A DNA stretch of 64,000 bases, taken from positions 186,001-250,000 of the forward strand of contig JARWBI010000001.1 in NCBI GenBank assembly GCA_029846755.1, in the 5' to 3' direction. This stretch comes from Falsirhodobacter flavus. Lineage in GTDB: Bacteria > Pseudomonadota > Alphaproteobacteria > Rhodobacterales > Rhodobacteraceae. Below, piece by piece: positions 53,958 through 62,302 of this stretch. The notes beneath the pieces are model-generated. The model saw nothing but the letters and a program-made list of their open reading frames with translations, ran no database searches and was not told the origin of the DNA. Numbering within the stretch: position 1 is the stretch's first letter; every line of letters begins with the position of its first letter. Both the position numbers and the translations under genes were made by a program.

Positions 53958-55430
53958 ATGTCCCTAGATTTCATTCCGATCGCGACCGCCCAGCGTCTTG
54001 TCGTACTGCGCCAGGTGCCGGGGCAGGACCGCGTTCTGACCCCCGCCGCGCTGGGGTTCCTGACCGAGCTTCAGGCCCGTTTCGGTCACAAGCTGCACGC
54101 GCTGATGGTCGCCCGCGACCGGCGGCAGGAACGCTTCGACCGGGGCGAGATGCCGGATTACCTTGCCGAAACCACGGACACCCGCAAGGGCATCTGGTCC
54201 GCAGCGCCGATGCCGCCCGTGCTTCTGGACCGCCGCGCCGAAATCGTCGGCCCGCTGGCCCGCGATGCGATGCAGACGGCGCTGGGGTCCGGTGCGCGGG
54301 TCTTCGTCGCGGATCAGGAGGATCGCACCTCGCACAGCTTCACCGCCGTGATCGCGGGCCATGCGAACCTGCTGGACCATCGCGACGGCCCGCTGGATCA
54401 GGTGGGGCCAGAACCCGCGCTGCTGATCCTGCGCCCCCGCGCACTGCATGGGACCGAGGCGAATGTGATGATCGGCGGCCACGGCATGTCGGCGGCGCTG
54501 TTCGATTTCGGGCTCGACATCTTCCACAACGGGCGGGCGTTGGCGGCGACGGGGCGGGGGCCTTTCTATGAACTCGCCAAGCTCGAAAGTCACCGCGAGG
54601 CGCGGTTCTGGAACGAGGTGTTCCTGTTCGCCGAGGATCGCGTCGGCCTTGCCCATGGCACCATCAAGGCGACCGTGTGCATCGAGAGCCTGAACGCCGC
54701 CTATGAGATGGACGAGATCGTGTGGGAACTGCGTGACCACATCGCCGCCATGTCGCTGAACCGCGCGAATTACACCGTCAGTTTCATCCGCGCGATGCGG
54801 CGCCACGCGGACCGCACCCTGCCGGGGGACACGCCGCATGACCGCGCTTTCCTTGCCACCTGCGCCGCGCGTCTGGTCAAGGTATGCCACCGCCGCGGCA
54901 TCCTCGCCATCGGCGAGGGTGAGCCGGAGCACGAGGTCCGCATCGGCTTCGACGGCAGCCGGGGCGATCCGGCCGAGACGATGGCGGTCTTCGCCGAGGA
55001 GATGATCGGCCCCAACCAGATGCGCGTGCCGCGTCAGGGCTGGCGGATCGAGCCGGAGATGCTGATCCAGCCCCACAAGGGCGAGGCCACGCAGGCCATG
55101 CTGGAGGCCGAGATCCGCACGGCCATAGCCGAGGTTGCAGCATGGCTATCGGGTCGCCCCGCGCGGATGGATCTGGCCGACCTTGCCCGGATGCGCATCT
55201 GGCAATGGCGCCAGCACGGGGCCGAGGTGGACGGAATGCGTCTGACCTCCGACCGGCTGGCCGAGGCGATCCAGGCCGAGGTGGTGGAGTTGCTGGCCAC
55301 GCATGGCGCACATGGCTTCCATCGCGGCCATTTCGCGCCCGCCGCCCGGCTTTTCCACGAAGCGGTCATGGGCGCCGCCCCCGAACCCGCCGCCATTCCC
55401 GCCTATCCCGTTCTGAACGCAGTCGATTGA
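53958..55430 (+). CDS. aceB: Malate synthase A-like protein with altered signature
   Basis: A 490-residue protein whose N-terminal half follows malate synthase A: RVLTPAALGFLTELQARFGH, PVLLDRRAEIVGP, FHNGRALAATGRGPFYELAKLESHREARFWNEVF and GTIKATVCIESLNAAYEMDEI, keeping the Arg of RPR and the Glu of CIES. The PROSITE-type signature HxxGLNxGxWDY[LIVM]F is replaced by HIAAMSLNRANYTVSF, so the Mg-ligand Asp appears as Asn, and the C-terminal EDAAT... with catalytic Asp reads RMDLADLARMRIWQW. It either tolerates these changes or has a related activity. GGAGG sets the start at 53958. Ten bases before aceA. Confidence 0.82.
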   Translation: MSLDFIPIATAQRLVVLRQVPGQDRVLTPAALGFLTELQARFGHKLHALMVARDRRQERFDRGEMPDYLAETTDTRKGIWSAAPMPPVLLDRRAEIVGPLARDAMQTALGSGARVFVADQEDRTSHSFTAVIAGHANLLDHRDGPLDQVGPEPALLILRPRALHGTEANVMIGGHGMSAALFDFGLDIFHNGRALAATGRGPFYELAKLESHREARFWNEVFLFAEDRVGLAHGTIKATVCIESLNAAYEMDEIVWELRDHIAAMSLNRANYTVSFIRAMRRHADRTLPGDTPHDRAFLATCAARLVKVCHRRGILAIGEGEPEHEVRIGFDGSRGDPAETMAVFAEEMIGPNQMRVPRQGWRIEPEMLIQPHKGEATQAMLEAEIRTAIAEVAAWLSGRPARMDLADLARMRIWQWRQHGAEVDGMRLTSDRLAEAIQAEVVELLATHGAHGFHRGHFAPAARLFHEAVMGAAPEPAAIPAYPVLNAVD

Positions 55431-55439
55431 GAGGACAGC

Positions 55440-57017
55440 ATGAGCTATTCGCAAACCCGCGCCGAAGTGACCGCCCGTTATCCGAACGGCGCACCGGGGG
55501 GCGTTTCGGTGGACGATATCGTCCAGGTGAAGATGCAGAACACCTACAGCACCCATCTGGACATCGCCCGTGCGATGGCAAAGGTGATGCGCGCCGACAT
55601 GGCCGCCTATGACGCCGATCCTTCGCAGTTCACGCAATCGCTTGGCTGCTGGTCGGGGTTCCATGCCCAGCAGATGATCAAGTCGGTCAAACGTCTGCGT
55701 GGCACGACAAAGGGGGCCTATGTCTATCTGTCCGGCTGGATGGTGGCGGGACTTCGCAACCGCTGGGGCCATCTGCCCGACCAGTCGATGCACGAGAAGA
55801 CGGCGGTCGTCGAGCTGGTGCAGGAAATCTACACCTCGCTTCGGCAGGCGGACGAGGTGGCGCTGAACGATCTGTTCCGCGCGCTGGCTTCGGCGCAGGA
55901 CGATGTGGCGCGCGGCAAGGCGATAGCCGCCATCGACGGGTTCGAGAGCCATGTCGTGCCGATCATCGCCGACATCGACGCGGGCTTCGGCAACGAACAC
56001 GCGACCTATCTGCTGGCGAAGGAGCTTATCAAGGCCGGGGCCTGCTGCCTCCAGATCGAAAATCAGGTGTCCGACGCGAAGCAATGCGGGCATCAGGACG
56101 GCAAGGTCACCGTCCCGCGCGAGGATTTCATCGAAAAGCTGCGAGCCTGCCGTCTGGCCTTCGAGGAGTTGGGTGTGGATGATGGCGTGATCGTCGCGCG
56201 GACCGACAGCCTTGGCGCGGGGCTGACGCAGAAGCTGCCGGTCAGCGCAGAACCAGGCGACCACGCCGCCGAATATCTTAAGTGGGTGGAGACCGAGGAG
56301 GGCGAGTTTGCCGAGGGCGAGGTGGCGATCATGCGCGACGGGCGGCTTCAGCGCCCGATCCGGCTGGCGAACGGGCTGTTCCGCTTCAAGGAAGGCTCCG
56401 GCCGTGCGCGGGTGATCGAAGATTGCATCGCCAGCTTGCGCGACGGCGGCGCGGATATGGTCTGGATCGAAACGGACACCCCCAACGTGGCCGAGATCGC
56501 GTCGATGGTGAAGGAGATCCGCGAAGTGGTGCCGAAAGCGAAGCTGACCTATAACAACTCGCCGTCGTTCAACTGGACGCTGAACCTGCGCAATCAGGTG
56601 CGGGCGGAATGGCTGGCCGAGGGGCGGATTTCCGACGCCGACTACCCCGGGTCGTTGATGTCCGCGGAATACGACGCGACCGATCTGGGGCGGGAGGCGG
56701 ATGCGCGGCTGGCGCGGTTCCAGACCGACATCTCGGCCCGGGCGGGGGTGTTCCACAACCTCATCACTCTGCCGACCTTCCATTTGACCGCCAAATCAGT
56801 GGACGAGTTGTCGCGCGGATACTTCGGCGACGACAAGATGCTGGCCTATGTCGCCACCGTCCAGCGCGAGGAGATCCGGCGCGGGATCGCGGCGGTGAAG
56901 CACCAGCACGAGGTCGGATCGGACCTTGGCGATACGTTCAAGGAAATGGTCGGGGGCGAGCGGGCGCTGAAGGCCGGGGGCCATGCGAACACGATGAACC
57001 AGTTCGCCGCCGAATAA
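55440..57017 (+). CDS. aceA: Isocitrate lyase
   Basis: A 525-residue lyase splitting isocitrate to glyoxylate and succinate. Segments: SGFHAQQMIKSVKRL, IADIDAGFGNEHATYLL, IENQVSDAKQCGHQDGKV with the catalytic Cys (~215) in KQCGH where most members have KKCGH, and VARTDSLGAG. Its length corresponds to the longer ICL class. Downstream of aceB, with a terminator directly after. Confidence 0.95.
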   Translation: MSYSQTRAEVTARYPNGAPGGVSVDDIVQVKMQNTYSTHLDIARAMAKVMRADMAAYDADPSQFTQSLGCWSGFHAQQMIKSVKRLRGTTKGAYVYLSGWMVAGLRNRWGHLPDQSMHEKTAVVELVQEIYTSLRQADEVALNDLFRALASAQDDVARGKAIAAIDGFESHVVPIIADIDAGFGNEHATYLLAKELIKAGACCLQIENQVSDAKQCGHQDGKVTVPREDFIEKLRACRLAFEELGVDDGVIVARTDSLGAGLTQKLPVSAEPGDHAAEYLKWVETEEGEFAEGEVAIMRDGRLQRPIRLANGLFRFKEGSGRARVIEDCIASLRDGGADMVWIETDTPNVAEIASMVKEIREVVPKAKLTYNNSPSFNWTLNLRNQVRAEWLAEGRISDADYPGSLMSAEYDATDLGREADARLARFQTDISARAGVFHNLITLPTFHLTAKSVDELSRGYFGDDKMLAYVATVQREEIRRGIAAVKHQHEVGSDLGDTFKEMVGGERALKAGGHANTMNQFAAE

Positions 57018-57020
57018 GAC

Positions 57021-57047
57021 AAAAGCCGCCCCGAGGGGCGGCTTTTT
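57021..57047 (+). terminator. Terminator of aceBA
   Basis: AAAAGCCGCCCC-GA-GGGGCGGCTTTTT, an eight-pair GC stem flanked by A and T runs, directly after the aceA stop and before the tRNA genes. Confidence 0.92.
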
Positions 57048-57056
57048 GGTCTGGTC

Positions 57057-57131
57057 TGGCAGCCCGTAGGGGAGTCGAACCCCTCTTTTCAGGTTGAAAA
57101 CCTGACGTCCTAACCGATAGACGAACGGGCC
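57057..57131 (-). tRNA. tRNA-Glu (TTC), copy 2
   Basis: Minus-strand gene with acceptor GGCCCGT pairing with ACGGGCT (G-U closing), anticodon loop TTTTCAA giving anticodon TTC, T-arm GAGGGGTTCGACTCCCC, and CCA encoded (57059-57057). Identical to the neighbour 15 bases away. Confidence 0.97.
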
Positions 57132-57146
57132 ATTCCAGACCCAAAG

Positions 57147-57221
57147 TGGCAGCCCGTAGGGGAGTCGAACCCCTCTTTTCAGGTTGAAAACCTGACGTCC
57201 TAACCGATAGACGAACGGGCC
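57147..57221 (-). tRNA. tRNA-Glu (TTC), copy 1
   Basis: Same 75-base sequence as the copy at 57057-57131, on the minus strand, separated by a 15-base spacer; probably read from one promoter upstream. CCA encoded. Confidence 0.97.
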
Positions 57222-57276
57222 ACGTTTGGGTAGGGCGGCTTCTAATCGGGCCGCCCGTCACGCGCAAGAGGGAAAA

Positions 57277-59025
57277 TCAGGTTTCCTCGGCAATATCTTC
57301 AAGGCGCATCTGAACCTTGGTCCGCCCACCCCAGCTGTTCAGCTCCAGCTTGCCCGCAAGGTGGAAGCGCCGCACGCCGGGATCGCTCAGCAGCGGGCCG
57401 ATGGGGCCGTCATAGGCACCGAAGGCGATGGCCTCCAGTTTCGGGCCGTCGAAGCCGCCGAAGTTCAGCCGCAGATGCGATTCGCCGATGCGGCGCGCCT
57501 GCACCGCCTGCGCCTGAAACGCGAAACGCGGGGCGGGCGACGATGCGCCGAAGGGGCCGGCATTCTCGATCTGCTCGAGCAAGGCAGGGGTCGCGGCAGA
57601 GGGCATCAGCAGCCCTTCGATCCGTAGATCGGACGGACCGCCCGTGCCCGCGCCCTGTTTTGCCAGCAGTTCGGCCAGACGTTCCATCGCGGCGGGGATT
57701 TTCGATTCTTCGACTGTCAAACCGGCGGCCATCTTGTGTCCGCCTCCCTTCAGCAGCAACCCTTCGGCGGCGACGCGGTGGATCGCGGCGCCAAGGTCCA
57801 CGCCGGGGATCGACCTCCCCGAGCCTTTGCCGATCCCGTTCTCGATCCCGATGACGATGCTGGGGCGGTTCGTCGCCTCTTTCATGCGGGCGGCACAGAT
57901 GCCGACGACGCCGGGATGCCAGCCGTCCCCCGCCGCCCAGACCAGCGGGCCGTCCAGCCCCCGCGCCTCGGCCTGTGCCATTGCCTCGGCGCGCACACGC
58001 GCTTCGATGTCGCGGCGTTCGGTGTTCAACTCGTCCAGACGGGCGGCCAGCGCCGCCGCCTCGCGCGGGTCGTCCGTCGCCAGCAGCCGCGCGCCAAGGT
58101 CGGCCTGTCCGATCCGGCCCCCGGCATTGACGCGCGGTCCCAGCAAAAATCCCAGCGCATAGGCGGTCGGTGCCTCAGTCATCCGCGCCACATCGCCCAA
58201 TGCCACCAGACCGGGGCGCTGGCGGCGGGCCATGACCTTCAGCCCCTGCCGCACCAGCGCGCGGTTGACGCCGATCAGCGGCGCGACATCGGCCACCGTT
58301 GCCAGCGCCACCAGATCCAGCATGGCGATCAGGTCCGGCCCCTGAACGCCATCCGCCCGCAGACGGCGGTTCATCTCGACCAGCACCAGAAACACCACCG
58401 ACGCGGCGCAAAGATGGGCGAGGCTGCCATCCTCGTCCTGACGGTTGGGGTTCACGACGGCAAGGGCAGGGGGCAGCGTTTCCGCGCCAAGGTGGTGGTC
58501 CAGCACGACCACATCCGCGCCCTTGGCGGCGGCGATGGGCTCGTGGCTCAGTGTGCCGCAATCGACGCAGATGATGAGGTCGTGACGGCTGGCCAGTTCC
58601 TGCATCGCGGGGACGTTCGGACCGTAGCCTTCGTCGATCCGGTCGGGGATATACAGCGTCGCATCCCGGCCCATCTGGCGCAGCCAGACGATCAGCAGCG
58701 CCGCCGACGATCCGCCATCCACGTCGTAATCGGCAAAGATCGCGATGCGTTCGCCCCGCTGCGTCGCCGCCAGAATGCGCGCGGCCGCCGGTCCCATGTC
58801 CTTCAGCACCATCGGATCGGGCAGCAGATCGCGCATGGCCGGGGCAAGATAGGCCTCGGCCTCCAAGGGCGAGATGCCGCGCCGGACCAGCGTGCGGCAC
58901 AGGGCCAGCGGCAGCCGGGTCTGCTGCGCCATCGCCTCGGCCAGCCGATCCTCGTCATCCGAGGGGCCGATCCAGCGGCGTCCGGTGGCAGAGCGTTCGA
59001 CGTTCAGAAATGCGCGGGGGTTCAT
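57277..59025 (-). CDS. recJ: Single-stranded-DNA-specific exonuclease RecJ
   Basis: A 582-residue 5'-3' exonuclease with DHH/DHHA1 domains. Motif I IFADYDVDGGSSAALLIV (~102), motif II IICVDCGTLS, and motif III VVLDHHLGAET; GPRVNAGGRIGQADLGARLL and GGGHKMAAGLTV are the later DHHA1 and OB-side signatures. Used in recombination, repair and mismatch excision. 36 bases downstream of glpX on the same strand, consistent with a hom-glpX-recJ operon. Confidence 0.95.
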   Translation of the reverse strand: MNPRAFLNVERSATGRRWIGPSDDEDRLAEAMAQQTRLPLALCRTLVRRGISPLEAEAYLAPAMRDLLPDPMVLKDMGPAAARILAATQRGERIAIFADYDVDGGSSAALLIVWLRQMGRDATLYIPDRIDEGYGPNVPAMQELASRHDLIICVDCGTLSHEPIAAAKGADVVVLDHHLGAETLPPALAVVNPNRQDEDGSLAHLCAASVVFLVLVEMNRRLRADGVQGPDLIAMLDLVALATVADVAPLIGVNRALVRQGLKVMARRQRPGLVALGDVARMTEAPTAYALGFLLGPRVNAGGRIGQADLGARLLATDDPREAAALAARLDELNTERRDIEARVRAEAMAQAEARGLDGPLVWAAGDGWHPGVVGICAARMKEATNRPSIVIGIENGIGKGSGRSIPGVDLGAAIHRVAAEGLLLKGGGHKMAAGLTVEESKIPAAMERLAELLAKQGAGTGGPSDLRIEGLLMPSAATPALLEQIENAGPFGASSPAPRFAFQAQAVQARRIGESHLRLNFGGFDGPKLEAIAFGAYDGPIGPLLSDPGVRRFHLAGKLELNSWGGRTKVQMRLEDIAEET

Positions 59026-59061
59026 CGCGACGTTCTAACGCCCCCCGCGCGGATTGTTAAG

Positions 59062-60030
59062 TCAGTTCGACTTGATCGGGTTGCGGTAGGTCATGCGCCG
59101 CACCGACCCGGTCTTGGAGCGCATCAGGATCGTCTCCATCGTGATCCAGCCGACTTCGCGCTGGATACCGGCCACGAGGTTGCCATCCGTCACGCCCGTT
59201 GCGGCGAAGATCACGTCGGCGGTCACCAGCTCGTCGCGGGAATAGATGCGATCCAGATCCTCGATCCCGGCCTTGCGGGCGCGGCCGATCTCGTCATCGT
59301 TGCGGAATCGCAGCTTGCCGAAGAACTCGCCGCCCATGCATTTCAGCGCCGATGCGGCCAGAACGCCCTCGGGTGCGCCGCCGGACCCCATGTAAAGGTC
59401 AATGCCGGTGCCGGGGGTGGCGCAGTGGATCACGCCCGCCACGTCGCCGTCGGTGATAAGGCGGATCGCTGCCCCGGTCGAGCGCACTTCGGCGATCAGA
59501 TCCGCATGACGGTCGCGTTCAAGGATGCAGACGGTGACGTCCGACGCCTCGCCGCCCTTGGCGCGGGCGACGGCGCGGACGCGTTCGGCGGGCGACATCG
59601 CCATCGTGACCGTGCCGGGGGCATAGCCGGGGCCGATCGCCAGCTTTTCCATATAGACATCAGGCGCGTGCAGCAGCGTGCCGCGCGGGGCCATCGCGAT
59701 GACGGTCAACGCGTTGGGCATGTCCTTGGCGGTCAGCGTGGTGCCTTCCAGCGGATCAAGCGCGATGTCCACGGCAGGGCCTTTGCCGGTGCCGACCTCT
59801 TCGCCGATGAACAGCATCGGGGCTTCGTCCCGCTCGCCTTCGCCGATGACGACGACGCCGGCGATGTCCAGCAGGTTCAGCTGGTCGCGCATGGCGTTGA
59901 CGGCGGCCTGGTCGGCGGCTTTTTCATCGCCCCGGCCGATCAGCTTGGCCGAAGCCAGCGCGGCGGCTTCGGACACACGGGCAAGGCCCAGCGACAGCAT
60001 GCGGTCCTGGAATTGTTCGGCGTTGGCCAT
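59062..60030 (-). CDS. glpX: Fructose-1,6-bisphosphatase class II
   Basis: A 322-residue Mn/Mg phosphatase. RVSEAAALASAKLIGRGDEKAADQAAV opens it; IGEGERDEAPMLFIGE and DIALDPLEGTT hold the metal ligands; MGSGGAPEGVLAASALKCMGGE is the substrate loop. Gluconeogenic role (needed on acetate, in keeping with the aceBA genes nearby). Between hom and recJ with gaps of 78 and 36 bases. Confidence 0.96.
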   Translation of the reverse strand: MANAEQFQDRMLSLGLARVSEAAALASAKLIGRGDEKAADQAAVNAMRDQLNLLDIAGVVVIGEGERDEAPMLFIGEEVGTGKGPAVDIALDPLEGTTLTAKDMPNALTVIAMAPRGTLLHAPDVYMEKLAIGPGYAPGTVTMAMSPAERVRAVARAKGGEASDVTVCILERDRHADLIAEVRSTGAAIRLITDGDVAGVIHCATPGTGIDLYMGSGGAPEGVLAASALKCMGGEFFGKLRFRNDDEIGRARKAGIEDLDRIYSRDELVTADVIFAATGVTDGNLVAGIQREVGWITMETILMRSKTGSVRRMTYRNPIKSN

Positions 60031-60108
60031 GAAAGCCCCTCTTGCATTGAATTTCCCAAGTCGTAGCGCGGGATAGGCAAGAGGGGCAAGGATGGTCGCG
60101 CTAACGGA

Positions 60109-61395
60109 TCAGACTTCCTCGATCCGGATCGCCACGGGGTTGCCGACAAGCACGCCCGTTGCCGCGAAAGAGGCGATGGCATGCATCATGTCGTCCCGCG
60201 TCGCCTTGTGCGTCACGATCAGGACCGGGGCGTCGCCGCCCGGATGACCGTATTGGCGCATCCGGTTGATCGACACGCCCGCCTCGCCCAAGGCGGTGGC
60301 GATCTTGGCCAGCGCGCCGGGCTTGTCCTGAAGCGTCATGCGCAGATACCACGCGGCGGGCGCGGCAGAGCGTGCCGCCACCGGCGTTGCCAGCGTGGCC
60401 GCGGGCTGTCCAAAGGTCGGCAGACGCAGGCCGCGCGCGATGTCGATCACGTCGCCCATGACGGCGCTGGCGGTCGGACCTTCGCCCGCGCCGGGGCCGC
60501 GCAGGACGATCTGGCCGACAGCATCGCCTTCCAGCACGACCATGTTGGTGCCGCCCTGAAGCTGGCCCAGCGGGCTGTCCGAGGGCACGAGGCAGGGCGT
60601 CATGCGCTGTTCAAGGCCACGCCCGGTCATCTGCGCGACGCCCAGCAGCTTGATGCGGTATCCCATGTCGCCCGCGCGGCGGATGTCGTCGATGGACACA
60701 TCGCCAATGCCTTCCAGTTCGACCGCGTCGAAGCTGACTTTGGTGCCGAAGGCGATGGAGGACAGCAACGACAGCTTGTGCCCCGCGTCGATCCCGCCCA
60801 CATCAAGCTGCGGGTCGGCTTCGAGGTAACCCAGCTGGCGCGCCTCCTCGAACACATGGTCATAGGGCAGGCCCGAGCTTTCCATCCGGGTCAGGATGTA
60901 GTTGCAGGTGCCGTTCATCACGCCCATCACGCGGCGCATCCCGTTCCCGGCCAAACCTTCGGTCAGCGCCTTGATGACGGGGATGCCGCCCGCGACGGCA
61001 GCCTCGAACCGGATGACGCGGCCAAGGGATTCGGCGGTTTCCGCCAATTCCTGTCCGGAATGGGCCAGCAGCGCCTTGTTGGCGGTGACGACATCCTTTC
61101 CGGCGGTCAGCGCCGCTTCGGTCGCGGCCTTGGCGGCGCCTTCGTGGCCGCCCATCACCTCGACGAACAGGTCCACATCGTCGCGCATCGCCAGTGCCAC
61201 CGGATCGCTTTCCCAAGCATAACCCGACAGGTCCACCCCCCGGTCCCTGGACCGGTTGCGGGCGGACACGGCTGTAATGATAATCGGACGCCCCGCACGC
61301 ATTTCGATCATCGCGGCGTGCTGCTGGATGATCTTGATGACGCCGACGCCGACCGTTCCGAGGCCGGCAAGTCCAAGACGCAGGGGGGCGGGCAT
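60109..61395 (-). CDS. hom: Homoserine dehydrogenase
   Basis: A 428-residue enzyme of the aspartate-family pathway. NAD(P) loop GLAGLGTVGVGVIKII at the N terminus, VTANKALLAHSGQELAE, AAVAGGIPVIKAL, GVMNGTCNYILTRMES and HKLSLLSSIAFGT as the catalytic block, and a C-terminal ACT domain (RMTLQDKPGALAKIATAL, ~350-425) that senses threonine. The start has GGAGGTTTC upstream. No SAM riboswitch was recognised in the 59-base gap before it. Confidence 0.97.
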   Translation of the reverse strand: MPAPLRLGLAGLGTVGVGVIKIIQQHAAMIEMRAGRPIIITAVSARNRSRDRGVDLSGYAWESDPVALAMRDDVDLFVEVMGGHEGAAKAATEAALTAGKDVVTANKALLAHSGQELAETAESLGRVIRFEAAVAGGIPVIKALTEGLAGNGMRRVMGVMNGTCNYILTRMESSGLPYDHVFEEARQLGYLEADPQLDVGGIDAGHKLSLLSSIAFGTKVSFDAVELEGIGDVSIDDIRRAGDMGYRIKLLGVAQMTGRGLEQRMTPCLVPSDSPLGQLQGGTNMVVLEGDAVGQIVLRGPGAGEGPTASAVMGDVIDIARGLRLPTFGQPAATLATPVAARSAAPAAWYLRMTLQDKPGALAKIATALGEAGVSINRMRQYGHPGGDAPVLIVTHKATRDDMMHAIASFAATGVLVGNPVAIRIEEV

Positions 61396-61454
61396 GAAAC
61401 CTCCGATTATGCTACCGAAGGTCTGTTAGCCTGTTGCGGGTGGCCTGACCAGCC

Positions 61455-61664
61455 CTAGCGCAGCGCAGCGGCCCTTGCGCGCAGGGCTGCGGCCCGCGCG
61501 TCCAGCGTCTGGGCGGTTTCGGGGCCGGAAATCGCGCTGCCCGCCTGTGCGTTCAGATGGTCCAGCGGCAGCAGCACCGGATCGGGGCCGGAGCCGTCGA
61601 CCGGGCCGATATCGGGCGGCGCGTCGCATCCGGCCAGAAGCAGGATGAGGGCAATGCGCTTCAT
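61455..61664 (-). CDS. Small lipoprotein
   Basis: A 69-residue protein beginning MKRIALILLLAGCDAPPDIG: a short signal with lipobox LLAGC (Cys 13), and Asp at +2 is a possible inner-membrane retention signal. The remainder is Ala/Pro rich and ends LDARAAALRARAAALR, a helical repeat. No family recognised. Its ATG overlaps the end of the SDR gene by four bases. Confidence 0.75.
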   Translation of the reverse strand: MKRIALILLLAGCDAPPDIGPVDGSGPDPVLLPLDHLNAQAGSAISGPETAQTLDARAAALRARAAALR

Positions 61665-62302
61665 GCGGCTTCGGCCAGAATGCGGACGGCTTCGCCGCGC
61701 GGATCGGCCAGCGGGCTGCGATCCTCGCCAGGGTGGAAGCGGGCGCGGGTGGCTGTGGGCATCGGCTTTGGCTGCGCAATCAGCACGCGCGGGCCGGTGC
61801 GGACGGTTTCCGCCTGCCAACTGCGGGCCAGCGCGATCTGCGCCGCCTTGGTCGCGCCGTAGGCCGCGTGATACTGCGCGCCGCCCTTGGGATCGTCCAG
61901 AAACAGCGCCGTGCCGTTCCCGGCGCGCAGCAAGGGTTCGACCAGCGGGATCAGCATTCCAGTGGTGCGGACGTTAACAGCCACCGATTTGTCCCAGTCC
62001 TTCATGTCCAGATGCGCGGCAGGGGACAGCGGGGCAGCATGGATCGCGGCATGGACCCAGAAGCCGATCCCGCCCCAGCGGTCATGGATCGACCGGCACA
62101 GGTGCTTCATCGCGCCTTCGTCGGTCACGTCCATCGGAGCCAGCGTGGCGCTGCCGCCCGCCGCCTTTATGCGGTCGTCCAGCTCTTCAAGGCCGCCGAC
62201 GGTGCGGGCGACGGCCATGACGTGCCAGCCCTGCACCGCCAGTTCCTCGGCCAGCGCGGCGCCAAGCCCGCGCGAGGCGCCCGTGACCAGCGCGACCTTC
62301 AC
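61661..62302 (-). CDS. Short-chain dehydrogenase/reductase
   Basis: A 213-residue Rossmann protein: VALVTGASRGLGAALAEEL (TGxxxGxG), then AVNVRTTG and YHAAYGATKAA with the catalytic Tyr and Lys (YxxxK). The Ser of the triad is not obvious (ALFLDDPKGG). It starts with GTG at 62300-62302, overlapping the purF stop (GTGA), so it is translated with purF. Its role beside purF is unknown but the pairing is common in related genomes by my recollection. Confidence 0.87.
   Translation of the reverse strand: MKVALVTGASRGLGAALAEELAVQGWHVMAVARTVGGLEELDDRIKAAGGSATLAPMDVTDEGAMKHLCRSIHDRWGGIGFWVHAAIHAAPLSPAAHLDMKDWDKSVAVNVRTTGMLIPLVEPLLRAGNGTALFLDDPKGGAQYHAAYGATKAAQIALARSWQAETVRTGPRVLIAQPKPMPTATRARFHPGEDRSPLADPRGEAVRILAEAA

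Noticed and set aside
61396-61454. SAM-II type riboswitch upstream of hom
   Set aside because: Gap is only 59 bases and no conserved SAM-II sequence was seen.
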